Origin: Bisgaard Taxon 45
GTDB lineage: Bacteria > Pseudomonadota > Gammaproteobacteria > Enterobacterales > Pasteurellaceae
Reading direction: 5' to 3'
Assembly: GCA_030783905.1 (NCBI GenBank)
Contig: JAQAHH010000006.1
Span: 558,001 to 622,000 of the forward strand
Length of the DNA stretch: 64,000 nucleotides
Numbering within the stretch: position 1 is the stretch's first letter; every line of letters begins with the position of its first letter. Shown here piece by piece: positions 49,533-59,747 of the stretch. The notes below the pieces were generated by a model, which saw only the letters and a list, made by a program, of their open reading frames with translations, searched no databases and was not told the origin of the DNA. Made by a program: the position numbers and the translations under genes.

Positions 49533-50945
49533 TTAATGCCAGTTTACCTGCATGATGCTGTTATAAATCGCCAACATAAACGCGATAGCAATAAATAACA
49601 AGAGCATTTTTTCTTTTTGGCTAAAGCGTAGCTTGCCTTGATGCTGGTGGCGTGAATAAAAATAAATACCGACGCCTGGCACATAAAGCAAGATCGATAA
49701 CAGCAAATGATCTAACCCGGCCGCATATAAAATCCACAACCCGTAAGTTGAGGCAAGCAAGCCAGTAAGCTTGATATACCAAGGGCTGTTTTGCTGGATA
49801 GACAATTTCAATAAGTAGGCGCCAATCAGGAAATAGGGCACTAAGATCATTGAGGTGGAAATTAATAACAGTGCGTTATAACTTTTACCCGTCATGAACA
49901 CTAACACTAAACAAAATTGCACCACTAGGTTGGTGAACCACAGCGAATGAATCGGGGTGTCATTTTCATTGAGCTTGTTTAAGATTTTGGGAAATGCACC
50001 GTTTTTTGCACCGCGGTAAGGGACTTCTGCAGAATACATGGTCCAGCTAATATAAGAGGCGAGTACTGACACAATTAAGCAAGCCGTGATGATAAGCTTA
50101 CCGCTACTGCCAATCATCTGTTCTAATAAGCCTGCCATCGATGGATTCGGCATTGCTGCGATGACCTCGCGCGGTAAAATGCCTAAAGATAAGACCGTGA
50201 TGGCCACATAAAGCACTAACGCAATCACAATGCCCAATACGGTGGCTAAACCGACATCGCTACGTTTTTTAGCATGAGCAGACAACACGGCGGCTCCTTC
50301 TACACCAACAAATACCCAGAGTGTGATTAACATGGTATTTTTCACTTGATCGGTCATCGACGGGTTTAAGTTTGTTGCTTGAATATCGTGATAAAAGGTG
50401 TCAGGTGAGAAAAAATACGCGGCCAACACAATAAACAGCACTAAGGGAAAGGCTTTTACAAAGGTAGCTAATAGATTTAAAAATGCGGCTTCTTTCACCC
50501 CACGCGTAATTAACCAATGCACTAACCAAACCACAATGGATGATCCTAAGAACGCAAGAAGAGTATTTCCTTGTCCGAAGATCACGGTATTCGTGCTATC
50601 AGTAAATAGGCCGAGCCCTTCAAATGCCACCACTAAATAGCCGACACTGCCAATGGTCGCACATAACCAATAGCCCCAAGCGGAAAGAAATCCTACTAAA
50701 TCGCCAAAGCCTTCACGGGCGTAGGTGTAGATACCGCCGTCTAAGTCTGGTCGTAAACGGGAAATAAAGAAAAAGGAAAGGCCTAAAAAGATGATCCCAA
50801 TGCCGGTAATCAGCCAGCCAATCATTAACGCTTGTGCGCCCGCGACTTCGGCCATATTTTGTGGCAAACTAAAAATCCCTGACCCAATCATGGAACTTAA
50901 CACTAGTGCGGTCAGGGATAATAAACCAATTTTTTTATTCGACAT
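49533..50945 (-). CDS. APC-superfamily basic amino acid antiporter (ArcD-like)
   Basis: Twelve-helix inner-membrane antiporter of 470 residues, in the basic amino acid/polyamine antiporter group (arginine:ornithine ArcD, YdgI, lysine:cadaverine). The N-terminal LTALVLSSMIGSGIFSLPQNMA is the unwound TM1 substrate site; VGVEGAAVLSAHAKKRSDVG is the TM6 region of this subgroup. The exact substrates cannot be assigned: no arcA, arcB, arcC or decarboxylase gene is adjacent. Start at MSNKKIGLLSL; an in-frame ATG 12 codons earlier lies in the leader. It lies downstream of ychF and its terminator. Confidence 0.85.
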   Translation of the reverse strand: MSNKKIGLLSLTALVLSSMIGSGIFSLPQNMAEVAGAQALMIGWLITGIGIIFLGLSFFFISRLRPDLDGGIYTYAREGFGDLVGFLSAWGYWLCATIGSVGYLVVAFEGLGLFTDSTNTVIFGQGNTLLAFLGSSIVVWLVHWLITRGVKEAAFLNLLATFVKAFPLVLFIVLAAYFFSPDTFYHDIQATNLNPSMTDQVKNTMLITLWVFVGVEGAAVLSAHAKKRSDVGLATVLGIVIALVLYVAITVLSLGILPREVIAAMPNPSMAGLLEQMIGSSGKLIITACLIVSVLASYISWTMYSAEVPYRGAKNGAFPKILNKLNENDTPIHSLWFTNLVVQFCLVLVFMTGKSYNALLLISTSMILVPYFLIGAYLLKLSIQQNSPWYIKLTGLLASTYGLWILYAAGLDHLLLSILLYVPGVGIYFYSRHQHQGKLRFSQKEKMLLLFIAIAFMLAIYNSIMQVNWH

Positions 50946-50979
50946 ATTGTCTTCTCTTATTTTTATTATGAAACTAAAC

Positions 50980-51023
50980 AAAAAAGCACCGCACTTTTGT
51001 GGAAATAAGTGCGGTGCTTTTTT
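50980..51023. terminator. Terminator made of two opposed uptake signals, after ychF
   Basis: A 17-bp perfect stem (50980-50996 with 51007-51023) around a 10-base loop. The left arm contains ACCGCACTT (50988-50996) and the right arm AAGTGCGGT (51007-51015). A six-A run on one side and six T on the other make it able to terminate in either direction; it ends ychF on the minus strand. Confidence 0.92.
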
Positions 51024-51031
51024 ATAAAATT

Positions 51032-52123
51032 TTAGACGTTAAAGCGGAAGTGCATTACATCGCCATCTTGTACAATGTAGTCTTTCCCTTCTAAACGCCA
51101 TTTGCCAGCTTCTTTTGCCCCCGCTTCGCCTTTATATTGGATGAAATCATCGTAAGCGACCACTTCGGCACGGATAAAGCCTTTTTCAAAATCGGTATGA
51201 ATGACTGCCGCTGATTTGGGTGCTGTGGCACCAATGGGAATGGTCCAAGCACGCACTTCCTTAACCCCAGCCGTAAAGTAAGTTTGTAAATTCAACAGTT
51301 TATAACCGGCACGAATGACACGGTTTAAGCCCGGTTCTTCAATGCCCAAATCTTGTAAAAACTCCACTTTTTCGTCATCGTCAAGTTCCGCAATTTCGGA
51401 TTCAATCGCCGCACACACCGGTACGACGACGGCACCTTCTTTTTCTGCAATCTCACGCACTTTATCTAGGTAGGGATTATTTTCAAAGCCGTCCTCATTG
51501 ACGTTGGCAATATACATGGTCGGTTTTAAGGTTAAGAAGTTATAGCCTTTGATCGCTTGTAATTCCTCTTTGTCTAAGTTGACCGAACGAATCATACCCG
51601 CATTTTCTAGCACAGGTAGGATTTTTTCCATAATCGACAGTTCAAATTTTGCCTCTTTATCCCCGCCTTTGGCACGCTTTTGTAAGCGCTGAATGGCACG
51701 TTCACAGCTGTCTAAGTCTGCTAAGGCAAGCTCTGTATTGATCGTATCGATATCTTCAGCTGGGTTGATTTGGCCGGCTACGTGTACGATATCATCATTT
51801 TCAAAACAACGTACGACATGACCGATCGCATCGGTTTCACGAATGTTGGCTAAGAATTTATTGCCTAACCCTTCACCTTTGCTTGCCCCGGCCACTAAAC
51901 CTGCGATATCCACAAACTCCATTGTGGTCGGTAATACGCGTTCCGGTTTCACAATGTCGGCTAAGGCGTCCAAACGTGGATCGGGCATAGGCACAACCCC
52001 CGTATTCGGTTCGATAGTACAAAACGGGTAGTTTGCTGCTTCGATGCCCGCTTTGGTTAATGCATTAAATAGGGTGGATTTCCCTACGTTTGGTAAACCC
52101 ACGATGCCACATTTAAATCCCAT
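51032..52123 (-). CDS. ychF: YchF, Obg-like ATPase
   Basis: Universally conserved TRAFAC P-loop protein that hydrolyses ATP rather than GTP and associates with ribosomes; implicated in stress responses. The 363 residues begin [23 protein letters not shown] (G1 loop), contain [17 protein letters not shown] (G3 with the switch region) and a C-terminal TGS-like domain ending [17 protein letters not shown]. It sits 30 bases after pth, the usual enteric pairing, and is ended by the double-uptake-signal terminator. Confidence 0.96.
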   Translation of the reverse strand: MGFKCGIVGLPNVGKSTLFNALTKAGIEAANYPFCTIEPNTGVVPMPDPRLDALADIVKPERVLPTTMEFVDIAGLVAGASKGEGLGNKFLANIRETDAIGHVVRCFENDDIVHVAGQINPAEDIDTINTELALADLDSCERAIQRLQKRAKGGDKEAKFELSIMEKILPVLENAGMIRSVNLDKEELQAIKGYNFLTLKPTMYIANVNEDGFENNPYLDKVREIAEKEGAVVVPVCAAIESEIAELDDDEKVEFLQDLGIEEPGLNRVIRAGYKLLNLQTYFTAGVKEVRAWTIPIGATAPKSAAVIHTDFEKGFIRAEVVAYDDFIQYKGEAGAKEAGKWRLEGKDYIVQDGDVMHFRFNV

Positions 52124-52153
52124 AGTTTTTCCTTACTTAAAAAATAATCTTCT

Positions 52154-52738
52154 TTATGCTTTAAACGCATTTAAACGGTTGGTGGCTTTGGTGATGCCAT
52201 CTTTAATCAAAATGGCAACACAACTTGTTGCTTCATCTAAGGCTTTGTCAATTAATTGCCAATCGGTAGGTGAGGGTTTGTTTAACACATAAGCGGACAC
52301 TAAATTTTTATCACCTGGGTGGCCAATGCCGACTCTTAAGCGATAGAAGTTTTTATTATTACCTAACTGTGTGATGGTATCACGCAAACCATTATGCCCG
52401 CCATGACCGCCACCTTGCTTAATTTTCGCGACACCTGGCGGTAAATCTAATTCATCATGAATGACTAAAATTTCTTCTGGTTTAATGCGATAGAAATTGG
52501 CTAAGCTACTGATGGCTTTACCACTCAAATTCATAAACGTGGTAGGCACTAAAAAACGCATTTCTTTGCCGTTGATGACCGTGCGTGCCGTTTTACCTGA
52601 AAATTTGTTTTCAGGTGTCAAAGTAAAATTAAATTGGCGGGCTAAACGATCAATCAACCATTCTCCTGCATTGTGGCGGGTATCTGCATATTTATCACCA
52701 GGATTCCCCAAACCGACAATTAACTTTATTTCAGACAT
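52154..52738 (-). CDS. pth: Peptidyl-tRNA hydrolase
   Basis: Releases peptides from prematurely dissociated peptidyl-tRNA. The 194 residues contain [23 protein letters not shown], which carries the catalytic His about residue 23, and [26 protein letters not shown] with the conserved Asp and the substrate loop. Upstream neighbour on the minus strand is empty; ychF follows. Confidence 0.96.
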   Translation of the reverse strand: MSEIKLIVGLGNPGDKYADTRHNAGEWLIDRLARQFNFTLTPENKFSGKTARTVINGKEMRFLVPTTFMNLSGKAISSLANFYRIKPEEILVIHDELDLPPGVAKIKQGGGHGGHNGLRDTITQLGNNKNFYRLRVGIGHPGDKNLVSAYVLNKPSPTDWQLIDKALDEATSCVAILIKDGITKATNRLNAFKA

Positions 52739-52838
52739 TCATTCTCTTCCAACCGTCAAAATAGGGCGGTATTGTAGCGGAAAATGCGGCAACTCTCAAT
52801 TTTGAAACGCAGTTTTTCTCCATTCTTGCCTTATTTTG

Positions 52839-52847
52839 ACCGCACTT
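52839..52847 (-). repeat. DNA uptake signal sequence upstream of ratA
   Basis: Exact ACCGCACTT in the divergent gap between pth and ratA, immediately upstream of TATAAT (52854-52859), a plausible -10 for ratA. Confidence 0.88.
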
Positions 52848-52893
52848 TTCCGCTATAATAAGCAGAATTTTTTTCAATCAAGATTAGAACCTC

Positions 52894-53334
52894 ATGCCAA
52901 CAATTAATCAAAGTGCGTTAGTGCCTTACAGTGCCGCACAAATGTATCAATTAGTGAATGATTATGAACGTTATCCTGAATTTGTCCCCGGTTGTGTGAA
53001 TGGACGTACACTGACCCGAGATGGCAGTGAGCTCACTGCAGAACTGGTCATTTCAAAAGCTGGCATTAGCCAGCAATTTACCACCCGAAATCAAATGGTT
53101 GAGAACCGTTCGATTAAAATGCAATTGGTGGAGGGACCTTTCCGCTTTTTAGAAGGAGAGTGGCAGTTTGAAGCGTTAGATGAACATTGTTGTAAAATTG
53201 CACTGAAACTCGCCTTCGAATTTTCTAACCCATTGATTGCTATGGCATTTGGCAAAATTTTCAGCCATTTAACCAGTAAAATGATCGAAGCGTTCAAACA
53301 ACGTGCAAAAGAGGTCTATCATGGCACAAATTAA
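52894..53334 (+). CDS. ratA: RatA, START/polyketide cyclase-domain protein
   Basis: A 146-residue START-like protein related to E. coli RatA (YfjG), reported to interfere with ribosomal subunit association, and to Coq10-type ubiquinone chaperones. Recognisable segments are [25 protein letters not shown] at the N-terminus and LEFGEWQ-like [11 protein letters not shown] in the middle. The next gene, rnfH, overlaps it by 14 bases, as in the E. coli ratAB pair. Which role applies here is unproved. Confidence 0.9.
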   Translation: MPTINQSALVPYSAAQMYQLVNDYERYPEFVPGCVNGRTLTRDGSELTAELVISKAGISQQFTTRNQMVENRSIKMQLVEGPFRFLEGEWQFEALDEHCCKIALKLAFEFSNPLIAMAFGKIFSHLTSKMIEAFKQRAKEVYHGTN

Positions 53335-53620
53335 GGTTGAAATCGCGTATGCCTATCCTGAACGTTACTATTTAAAGCAATTAACGGTGGAAGAAGGCAC
53401 GATGATTCAAACGGCCATTTTGCAATCAGGGATTTTGCAACAATTCACTGAAATTGATTTGCGTGAAAACAAAGTGGGTATTTTTAGTCGTCCCGCGAAG
53501 TTAACCGATCAACTCAAAGACGGGGATCGGATCGAAATTTATCGTCCGTTATTAGCGGATCCAAAAGAAATTCGTCGCAAACGTGCGGAACAGCAAGCGG
53601 CGCAAGCCAAGAAAAAATAA
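53321..53620 (+). CDS. rnfH: RnfH/RatB ubiquitin-like family protein
   Basis: A 99-residue beta-grasp (ubiquitin-like) protein of the RnfH family: [26 protein letters not shown] and [32 protein letters not shown]. The last 20 residues are very basic and Ala/Gln-rich. GAGGT before ATG 53321 fixes the start inside the end of ratA. Function poorly known; the name comes from rnf clusters elsewhere, none is here. Confidence 0.9.
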   Translation: MAQIKVEIAYAYPERYYLKQLTVEEGTMIQTAILQSGILQQFTEIDLRENKVGIFSRPAKLTDQLKDGDRIEIYRPLLADPKEIRRKRAEQQAAQAKKK

Positions 53621-53677
53621 GTGTGTCGTTTTACTTTTTTATGACGAAAGCGACAACGCACAGAAATGGATAACAGC

Positions 53678-54871
53678 ATGACATTTTGTTTACCTGAACA
53701 CATTACGCCAGAAATCTTTTTACGTGATTATTGGCAAAAAAAACCGTTGCTAATCCGCAATGGATTACCTGAGATTGTCGGCATGTTTGAACCTGCTGAT
53801 ATTATTCAACTCGCCCAACAAGAAGAGGTGACCGCTCGATTAATTAAGCAATTTGCCGAAGACAATTGGCAATTAAGCTGTAGTCCATTTACCGCAAACG
53901 CGTTTAAAAACTTGCCTGCACAATGGTCTGTCTTAGTACAAAATTTAGAGCAATGGTCACCAGAATTAGGACAATTATGGCATGCCTTTGGTTTTATTCC
54001 ACAATGGCAGCGTGATGACATTATGGTGTCTTATGCCCCCGCGGGGGGCTCTGTGGGCAGACATTATGATGAATACGATGTGTTTTTAGTACAAGGTTAT
54101 GGCCATCGCCGTTGGCAATTAGGCAAATGGTGTGATCCGAGTACCGAATTTAAAGCTAATCAGCCTATTCGTATTTTTGATGAGATGGGTGAACTGATTT
54201 TCGATGAAGTGATGGCACCGGGCGATATTTTGTACGTGCCTTCCCGTTTGTCTCATTACGGTGTGGCACAAGATGACTGTTTAACCTTCTCCTTTGGCTT
54301 GCGTTATCCGAATGTTGCTGATTTATTCGATAATGTAAACAAGGGCATATGCCAAGCGTTGCCAGATATAGATTTAACCGAATTCAATATTCCGTTACGT
54401 TTAAGTCCCTCACCACAAGCAACAGGTCAGTTAGATCTCGCAATGGTGGAAAACATGAAACAACAATTTTTGACCAAATTAGCGCAGTCTGCGCAATTTG
54501 ATCGTTTATTCCAACATGCTGTTGCGACGACGGTGAGTACCAGACGCTATGATTTACTCGACACAGAAGCCTATTGTGATTTAGACGAAGTGCGGTCTAT
54601 TTTGGAAAAAAATGGTGTGATCATGCAAGATAATAACTGTAAATTGCTGTATCTTGAACATCCATTGCGGATCTATGCTAACGGTGAATGGTTGGATGAA
54701 TTAAATACGATTGAAGCCCAAGTATTAAAAGCGCTTGCCGATGGTGAACAACTCGATTTAGCGTATTTGAGCAACCTATGTCGCAAAGAGCAGGATCCTG
54801 ATACGGCTTTGGATTTATTACTTGATTCTTTATGTAACTGGCTCGATGACGGCTGGGTATTGGTGGAATAA
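53678..54871 (+). CDS. roxA: Ribosomal oxygenase RoxA (YcfD), uL16 arginine hydroxylase
   Basis: JmjC/cupin-type 2-oxoglutarate and iron dioxygenase that hydroxylates an arginine of ribosomal protein uL16. The 397 residues show the metal motif HYDEYDVF (HxD) after the APAGGSVGR stretch, and the distal His in SRLSHYGVAQ. A long C-terminal dimerisation and winged-helix part follows. The ATG at 53666 is also possible; I use 53678 because MTFCLPEHITPEIFL matches the family start. An uptake signal is at 54588-54596. Confidence 0.9.
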   Translation: MTFCLPEHITPEIFLRDYWQKKPLLIRNGLPEIVGMFEPADIIQLAQQEEVTARLIKQFAEDNWQLSCSPFTANAFKNLPAQWSVLVQNLEQWSPELGQLWHAFGFIPQWQRDDIMVSYAPAGGSVGRHYDEYDVFLVQGYGHRRWQLGKWCDPSTEFKANQPIRIFDEMGELIFDEVMAPGDILYVPSRLSHYGVAQDDCLTFSFGLRYPNVADLFDNVNKGICQALPDIDLTEFNIPLRLSPSPQATGQLDLAMVENMKQQFLTKLAQSAQFDRLFQHAVATTVSTRRYDLLDTEAYCDLDEVRSILEKNGVIMQDNNCKLLYLEHPLRIYANGEWLDELNTIEAQVLKALADGEQLDLAYLSNLCRKEQDPDTALDLLLDSLCNWLDDGWVLVE

Positions 54872-54948
54872 TGCTCCTATCTCATTTAAGGTGATTTATC
54901 CGCTTTGGATAAGTTTACCCATAATTCGTAATGCCAAAGGTGATAACC

Positions 54949-56283
54949 ATGTCTGATCCTATTTATTCTGTATCGCAATTAAATCAAACTGTGCGGCTTA
55001 TGCTAGAAAATCAGCTCGGGCAGGTATGGTTGACGGGCGAGATTTCTAATTTTACTCAACCTGTTTCGGGGCATTGGTATTTAACCTTAAAAGATGAAAA
55101 TGCACAGGTGCGTTGTGCCATGTTTCGCATGAAAAATATGCGGGTGAGTTTTCGTCCGCAAAATGGCACGCAAGTATTAGTGCGTGCCAGTGTCAGTTTG
55201 TATGAACCGCGAGGGGATTATCAACTGATCATCGAAAGCATGCATCCAGCGGGTGAAGGCTTGTTGCAACAACAATTTGATGCATTGAAGATGAAACTGG
55301 CTGCTGAGGGACTCTTTGCACAACATCTGAAAAAAAGTCTGCCGCACTTTTGTCAAACCGTCGGGATTGTGACTTCACAAACAGGGGCAGCATTGCAGGA
55401 TATTTTGCAGATTTTACGCCGCCGTGATCCGAGCTTAAAGGTGGTGATTTACCCCACTGCGGTGCAAGGTAAAGAGGCAAGTGCTGAAATTGTGCAAATG
55501 ATCGAACTTGCAAATAGCCGGCAAGAAGTGGATGTGCTTATTGTCGGGCGAGGTGGTGGCTCGCTAGAAGATTTATGGTGTTTTAATGAAGAGAAGGTGG
55601 CGAGAGCCATTTTCCATTCTCAGCTCCCGATTATCAGTGCGGTAGGGCATGAAACCGATGTGACTATTGCGGATTTTGTTGCAGATGTGCGCGCGCCGAC
55701 ACCGTCCGCTGCGGCAGAATTAGTCAGCCGAGATCAGCAAGCATTATTACAACAGCTTTTGTATCAACGGCAACGCTTAGATATGGCATTAGATCGCGTG
55801 TTTAAGTATAAATATGAAAGCTTACAGCGTTTAAACTTACGTTTACATAATCAACATCCACAAAAGCAACTCGCTATTCAGAAACAGCTGATACAGCAGC
55901 TTACACAGCGTTTACATTGGTCAATGCAGCGTGTATTACAGCATAAACAGACGCAACTCAGTGGGCTCAGTCGCAGAGTGGAAAAGAATCCCTTACCGTT
56001 GCGACTACAAAAACAACAGCAAGACTTCGCACAACTTGAGATTCGGTTAAATAGCGCGTTAAAACAGTGTGTGACATTTAAACAACATCAACTGGCGGCG
56101 TTGTGTAGTCAATTAGATAACTTGAGTCCGTTGAGCGTGTTGGCTAGGGGGTATTCTATTGCGCAAAATGCGCAAGGCGTGGCGATTACACAGCTCAAGC
56201 AAGTCAGTGTGGGCGAGCGTTTAATTACTCGCTTGGCGGAAGGTGAGATTGTGAGCCAAGTGACTGAGTTGAAAGCGTTTTAA
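54949..56283 (+). CDS. xseA: Exodeoxyribonuclease VII large subunit
   Basis: Large subunit of the single-strand-specific exonuclease VII. The 444 residues have an N-terminal OB-fold ([29 protein letters not shown]), the catalytic core ([46 protein letters not shown]) and a long Gln-rich coiled coil (about 265-390) that binds the small subunit XseB, not encoded here. AAGGTGAT precedes ATG 54949. No terminator is obvious in the 22 bases before the convergent rapZ. Confidence 0.95.
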   Translation: MSDPIYSVSQLNQTVRLMLENQLGQVWLTGEISNFTQPVSGHWYLTLKDENAQVRCAMFRMKNMRVSFRPQNGTQVLVRASVSLYEPRGDYQLIIESMHPAGEGLLQQQFDALKMKLAAEGLFAQHLKKSLPHFCQTVGIVTSQTGAALQDILQILRRRDPSLKVVIYPTAVQGKEASAEIVQMIELANSRQEVDVLIVGRGGGSLEDLWCFNEEKVARAIFHSQLPIISAVGHETDVTIADFVADVRAPTPSAAAELVSRDQQALLQQLLYQRQRLDMALDRVFKYKYESLQRLNLRLHNQHPQKQLAIQKQLIQQLTQRLHWSMQRVLQHKQTQLSGLSRRVEKNPLPLRLQKQQQDFAQLEIRLNSALKQCVTFKQHQLAALCSQLDNLSPLSVLARGYSIAQNAQGVAITQLKQVSVGERLITRLAEGEIVSQVTELKAF

Positions 56284-56305
56284 CGGTCGTTTGCTTCTTG
56301 TGCAC

Positions 56306-57160
56306 TTACTTTTTATGTTTTGCTAAGGACTTATGTTGAATTTGCACATTTTTCCCTTTGGCTTTGAAGTATTCGCCCAATTGTTCGGTGATATAGACCG
56401 ACCGGTGTTTTCCACCAGTGCAACCAATCGCAATGGTGAGATAACTACGGTTATTTTGCTCTAACATCGGTAACCAGGTTTCAATATAATTGCGTGTTAA
56501 ATAAATAAAGTGATTGACTTCATTTTGTTTATTTAAGAATTCTGCAACGGGCACATCTAAGCCAGTCAACGGGCGTAATTCGGGGATCCAATGAGGATTC
56601 GGTAGGAAACGTACATCGAAAACATAGTCCGCGTCCAAGGGTAAACCATATTTAAAGCCGAAAGATTGGAAAATGATTTTCAATGCTTTATCTGATCTTT
56701 CACATAAAAAGTCACGTAATCGTTCAGCCAATTCATGGGTGGAAAGACGTGTGGTATCAATAATTAAATCGGCATGTTGTGTCAGCGGCTCTAAATATTT
56801 TTTTTCTGCATCAATTGCCGCCTCGAGTGAAAGATCTTGTGCGGAGAGAGGGTGTAACCGTCTAGAGTCGCTATAACGGCGGATTAACGTGCTACGATCA
56901 GAATCTAAGAAAATAATTTTTAGCTGGTGCTGTTGCATGAGCGTACTGAGAAGCGGATCAAGGTTTTGTGGAGAAGGGGGAAGATTACGAATATCAAGAC
57001 TGATCGCCACCGATTTATAATTGGCAGATAAAATGTCTGCCAATTGGGGGAGTAAATCTAGCGGTAAGTTATCAACGCAATAGTAGCCAATATCTTCTAA
57101 TGCACGAAGGGCGACAGATTTGCCCGCGCCAGAACGCCCACTAATAATGATAATTTCCAT
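56306..57160 (-). CDS. rapZ: RNase adapter protein RapZ
   Basis: In E. coli this binds the small RNA GlmZ and delivers it to RNase E, linking glucosamine-6-phosphate levels to glmS. The 284 residues begin with Walker A GRSGAGKS (8-15) and end with the RNA-binding part around [20 protein letters not shown] and a Lys-rich tail. npr, which follows rapZ in E. coli, is absent: the convergent xseA comes next. Downstream of ptsN by 31 bases. Confidence 0.94.
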   Translation of the reverse strand: MEIIIISGRSGAGKSVALRALEDIGYYCVDNLPLDLLPQLADILSANYKSVAISLDIRNLPPSPQNLDPLLSTLMQQHQLKIIFLDSDRSTLIRRYSDSRRLHPLSAQDLSLEAAIDAEKKYLEPLTQHADLIIDTTRLSTHELAERLRDFLCERSDKALKIIFQSFGFKYGLPLDADYVFDVRFLPNPHWIPELRPLTGLDVPVAEFLNKQNEVNHFIYLTRNYIETWLPMLEQNNRSYLTIAIGCTGGKHRSVYITEQLGEYFKAKGKNVQIQHKSLAKHKK

Positions 57161-57191
57161 AAGCTTCTTCTCACTCGTAGGATGAAACAGA

Positions 57192-57710
57192 TTAGGCTGT
57201 TTCGTTGGTTGCTTCTTCTGAATCTTGTTCGATCGCGTCTTGCATACTTAACTGATCAGCGTATTTAAAAATTTGCCAAATTTCATCCGCATTTTGTGCA
57301 TTGCGTAATTGTTTACATAAGGTTTTATCGGAAAACTTCTCAGCAATTTTAGGCAGTTCGCTGATGTAGCTTTCGCATAATTTTTCGGGCACCAAAATAG
57401 CGAGAATCAAATCCACGTCACGGTGATCAGCTGATTCATAGTCTACTGGTGAGTCCAAATGAATAAATACCGCCAAAGGTTGATTACCTTCAGGAATTCG
57501 GGCTTTAGGCATCGCAATCCCGTTGCCTAACCCTGAATTGCCTATTTTTTCACGACTTAATAAACATTCAAAACAAAGTTGTTCGGCGTTTTCTAGCTGT
57601 ATTTGATCCGCAATCACTTGCGTGATGATTTCAAATAGACGCTTTTTACTTGAGCAAATCAGCCCTTGGCGAATATTTTCAGGTTTGAGTAATTCTGTAA
57701 ATTTAATCAT
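57192..57710 (-). CDS. ptsN: PtsN-like EIIA-Ntr protein lacking the phosphorylated histidine
   Basis: Homologue of the nitrogen-PTS EIIA protein, 172 residues. The fold is clear: [24 protein letters not shown] at the N-terminus and [40 protein letters not shown] at the end. However, the site that in E. coli reads NGIAIPHGK, with the phosphorylated His73, reads NGIAMPKAR here; the codon at 57504-57506 is AAA (Lys69) on the minus strand. So the product probably cannot be phosphorylated by NPr in the usual way. It starts two bases after lptB. The C-terminal acidic tail is slightly longer than in E. coli. Confidence 0.9.
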   Translation of the reverse strand: MIKFTELLKPENIRQGLICSSKKRLFEIITQVIADQIQLENAEQLCFECLLSREKIGNSGLGNGIAMPKARIPEGNQPLAVFIHLDSPVDYESADHRDVDLILAILVPEKLCESYISELPKIAEKFSDKTLCKQLRNAQNADEIWQIFKYADQLSMQDAIEQDSEEATNETA

Positions 57711-57712
57711 AG

Positions 57713-58438
57713 CTAGAGTTTAAATTCTTCACCTAAGTAAACACGTTTCACTTGTTCATTGTTCAGAATTTGTTCTGGTGTGCCAGTAGCAATCATTTGT
57801 CCAGCACTGACAATATAAGCTCGCTCACATACATCTAAGGTTTCTCGCACATTATGATCGGTAATTAACACACCTAAACCACGGTCGCGTAAGTCCATAA
57901 TGATTTTTTTGATGTCGATGACTGAAATCGGATCAACACCTGCGAAAGGTTCATCTAATAAAATAAATTTTGGATTTGCGGCCAAAGCACGTGCAATTTC
58001 AACACGGCGACGTTCTCCACCAGATAACGATTGCCCCAAATTATGACGAATATGATCAATATTGAATTCATTAATCAATTCATCGGCTCTTTCACGACGT
58101 TGTTCAGGGGTTAAATCTTTACGTATCTCTAATACGGCCATTAAATTGTCATAGACGCTTAAACGACGGAAGATGGAGGCTTCTTGCGGTAAATAACCGA
58201 TCCCCCGTTTTGCCCGATTATGCATAGGTAACAGACTAATATCTTCGTCATCAATGCGAATTTTACCTTGATCGTGTTGGACTAGACCGACAACCATATA
58301 AAATGTCGTTGTTTTCCCTGCACCATTCGGACCAAGTAAGCCCACGATTTCATTCGATTTGACAGTGAGGCTGACATCAGACACGACTTGGCGATTTTTG
58401 TAGCTTTTTGCTAAATTTTCAGCATAAAGAGTCGACAT
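57713..58438 (-). CDS. lptB: LPS export ABC transporter ATP-binding protein LptB
   Basis: Cytoplasmic ATPase that powers LPS extraction by LptFG. The 241 residues have Walker [10 protein letters not shown] (36-44), signature [15 protein letters not shown], Walker [14 protein letters not shown] and H-loop ITDHN. It is preceded by lptA (eight-base gap) and followed after two bases by ptsN; in E. coli rpoN and hpf stand at that junction. Confidence 0.96.
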   Translation of the reverse strand: MSTLYAENLAKSYKNRQVVSDVSLTVKSNEIVGLLGPNGAGKTTTFYMVVGLVQHDQGKIRIDDEDISLLPMHNRAKRGIGYLPQEASIFRRLSVYDNLMAVLEIRKDLTPEQRRERADELINEFNIDHIRHNLGQSLSGGERRRVEIARALAANPKFILLDEPFAGVDPISVIDIKKIIMDLRDRGLGVLITDHNVRETLDVCERAYIVSAGQMIATGTPEQILNNEQVKRVYLGEEFKL

Positions 58439-58446
58439 ATCAAACC

Positions 58447-58959
58447 TTATTTCTTGTTTTCATTCAATTGAGTGGGAATTAACACGGTTTTTACCCGAGA
58501 ACCACTCGTACTACTTGCTTTTAACTGTTGTTTATTGACATCGTAAGTAATCACATCGCTGTTGATTTTGCTGTCTAATTGTTTTAATTCCGCATGACCT
58601 TTTAAAGTTAAAAATTCTTGCGTCAGATCATAATGCACCTGATTGGCATGTCCTTCCACAGGTTTGCCATCATCAAGTTTTTGATAAAAGGTGACGGGGT
58701 TACCAAAGGCTTCAATGGTGTCTTTTTTGCCTGAGTTTTCTGGTGGACGTGTAATAATCACTTTACTGGCTTTAATCAGAATGGAGCCTTGAGTGATGAC
58801 CACATTATCCGTAAAGGTCACCACACTATTGTCTAAATCTAAAGATTGATTATTGGACACCACATTAATAGGTTGCTTTGTATCACTTTTCAGTGCAAAA
58901 GCAGGTAATGCAGCCGTGAGTAATGTGGTGAAAATGATAATGTTATTTATTGATTTCAT
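58447..58959 (-). CDS. lptA: LPS transport periplasmic bridge protein LptA
   Basis: Forms the beta-jellyroll filament that carries LPS across the periplasm. The 170 residues have a signal peptide ending near FALKSD and then the OstA-like fold with [33 protein letters not shown]. Its start overlaps the end of lptC by 17 bases. Confidence 0.94.
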   Translation of the reverse strand: MKSINNIIIFTTLLTAALPAFALKSDTKQPINVVSNNQSLDLDNSVVTFTDNVVITQGSILIKASKVIITRPPENSGKKDTIEAFGNPVTFYQKLDDGKPVEGHANQVHYDLTQEFLTLKGHAELKQLDSKINSDVITYDVNKQQLKASSTSGSRVKTVLIPTQLNENKK

Positions 58960-59521
58960 AGTATGTGTTTACCTGCTCTTTTAGTGTCGCGATTTGTTGT
59001 TGTAAATTACCTGTGAGTTTCAGCCCCGTAGAATGAAAATGTTGACCATAAATTTTCACAGCGGTTTCTGAGCTAATGTCTTGTGTGGTTAAATTGATGA
59101 CCGCACTTTCTGTTTCAACGCGCTGTAAACGAGAAGAGATTAACAGGCTTTCCACGACAACATTCCCTTCTAAATACAGCATATGGTCTTTGGTTAATAC
59201 GGCTTTATTCGCACTGGCCTTCCAATTTTCTTTGTTCGGCAGTTGATCTTCTGTTTCTAATTCAAATAAATACACCTCTGGTTTTTGGAAGTGTGTTTGA
59301 CCTGATAGAGCGAAATGTTCAACAGCATCTGATATCGCCACATAGTGTTTTTGTCCAGTGGGTGAAAATACCGTGGTTTTCATTTTTTGTCCGACATATT
59401 CGGGACTGTCAGGCTTTTTGATTAGAGTATTCAGACTCGGTTCACTTTGATTGAGCGAATAAAACCAAGCGAGCAAAGCTAGCGTAAGCACTGATAAAAT
59501 TATATTCCAACGAATATTCAT
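58943..59521 (-). CDS. lptC: LPS export protein LptC
   Basis: Bitopic protein that passes LPS from LptBFG to LptA. The 192 residues have one N-terminal membrane helix (about 5-23) and a periplasmic OstA-like domain. Similarity is modest, but the size, topology and place before lptA and lptB are those of LptC. kdsD and kdsC, which precede lptC in E. coli, are absent; the divergent mla operon comes directly. A minus-strand uptake signal lies at 59100-59108. Confidence 0.92.
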   Translation of the reverse strand: MNIRWNIILSVLTLALLAWFYSLNQSEPSLNTLIKKPDSPEYVGQKMKTTVFSPTGQKHYVAISDAVEHFALSGQTHFQKPEVYLFELETEDQLPNKENWKASANKAVLTKDHMLYLEGNVVVESLLISSRLQRVETESAVINLTTQDISSETAVKIYGQHFHSTGLKLTGNLQQQIATLKEQVNTYYEINK

Positions 59522-59747
59522 ACAATCTATTTCAAGTCATTAAAGTGAATTATTAAATGGCAATCATAGCATAATTTTTATAAAACCAATAAAGGTGCGC
59601 TAGGATTTCAGAAAAATATCCCACAGTCATATTGTTTTTATTCAAGCCTAATGACACAACTTTCTCTCGGCAATATTTGACATTCTGCTAGAATTGGGGG
59701 AATATCGCACTTTGTTTTTGAGAGCCTACCTTTAGGAAAGACAGCGT

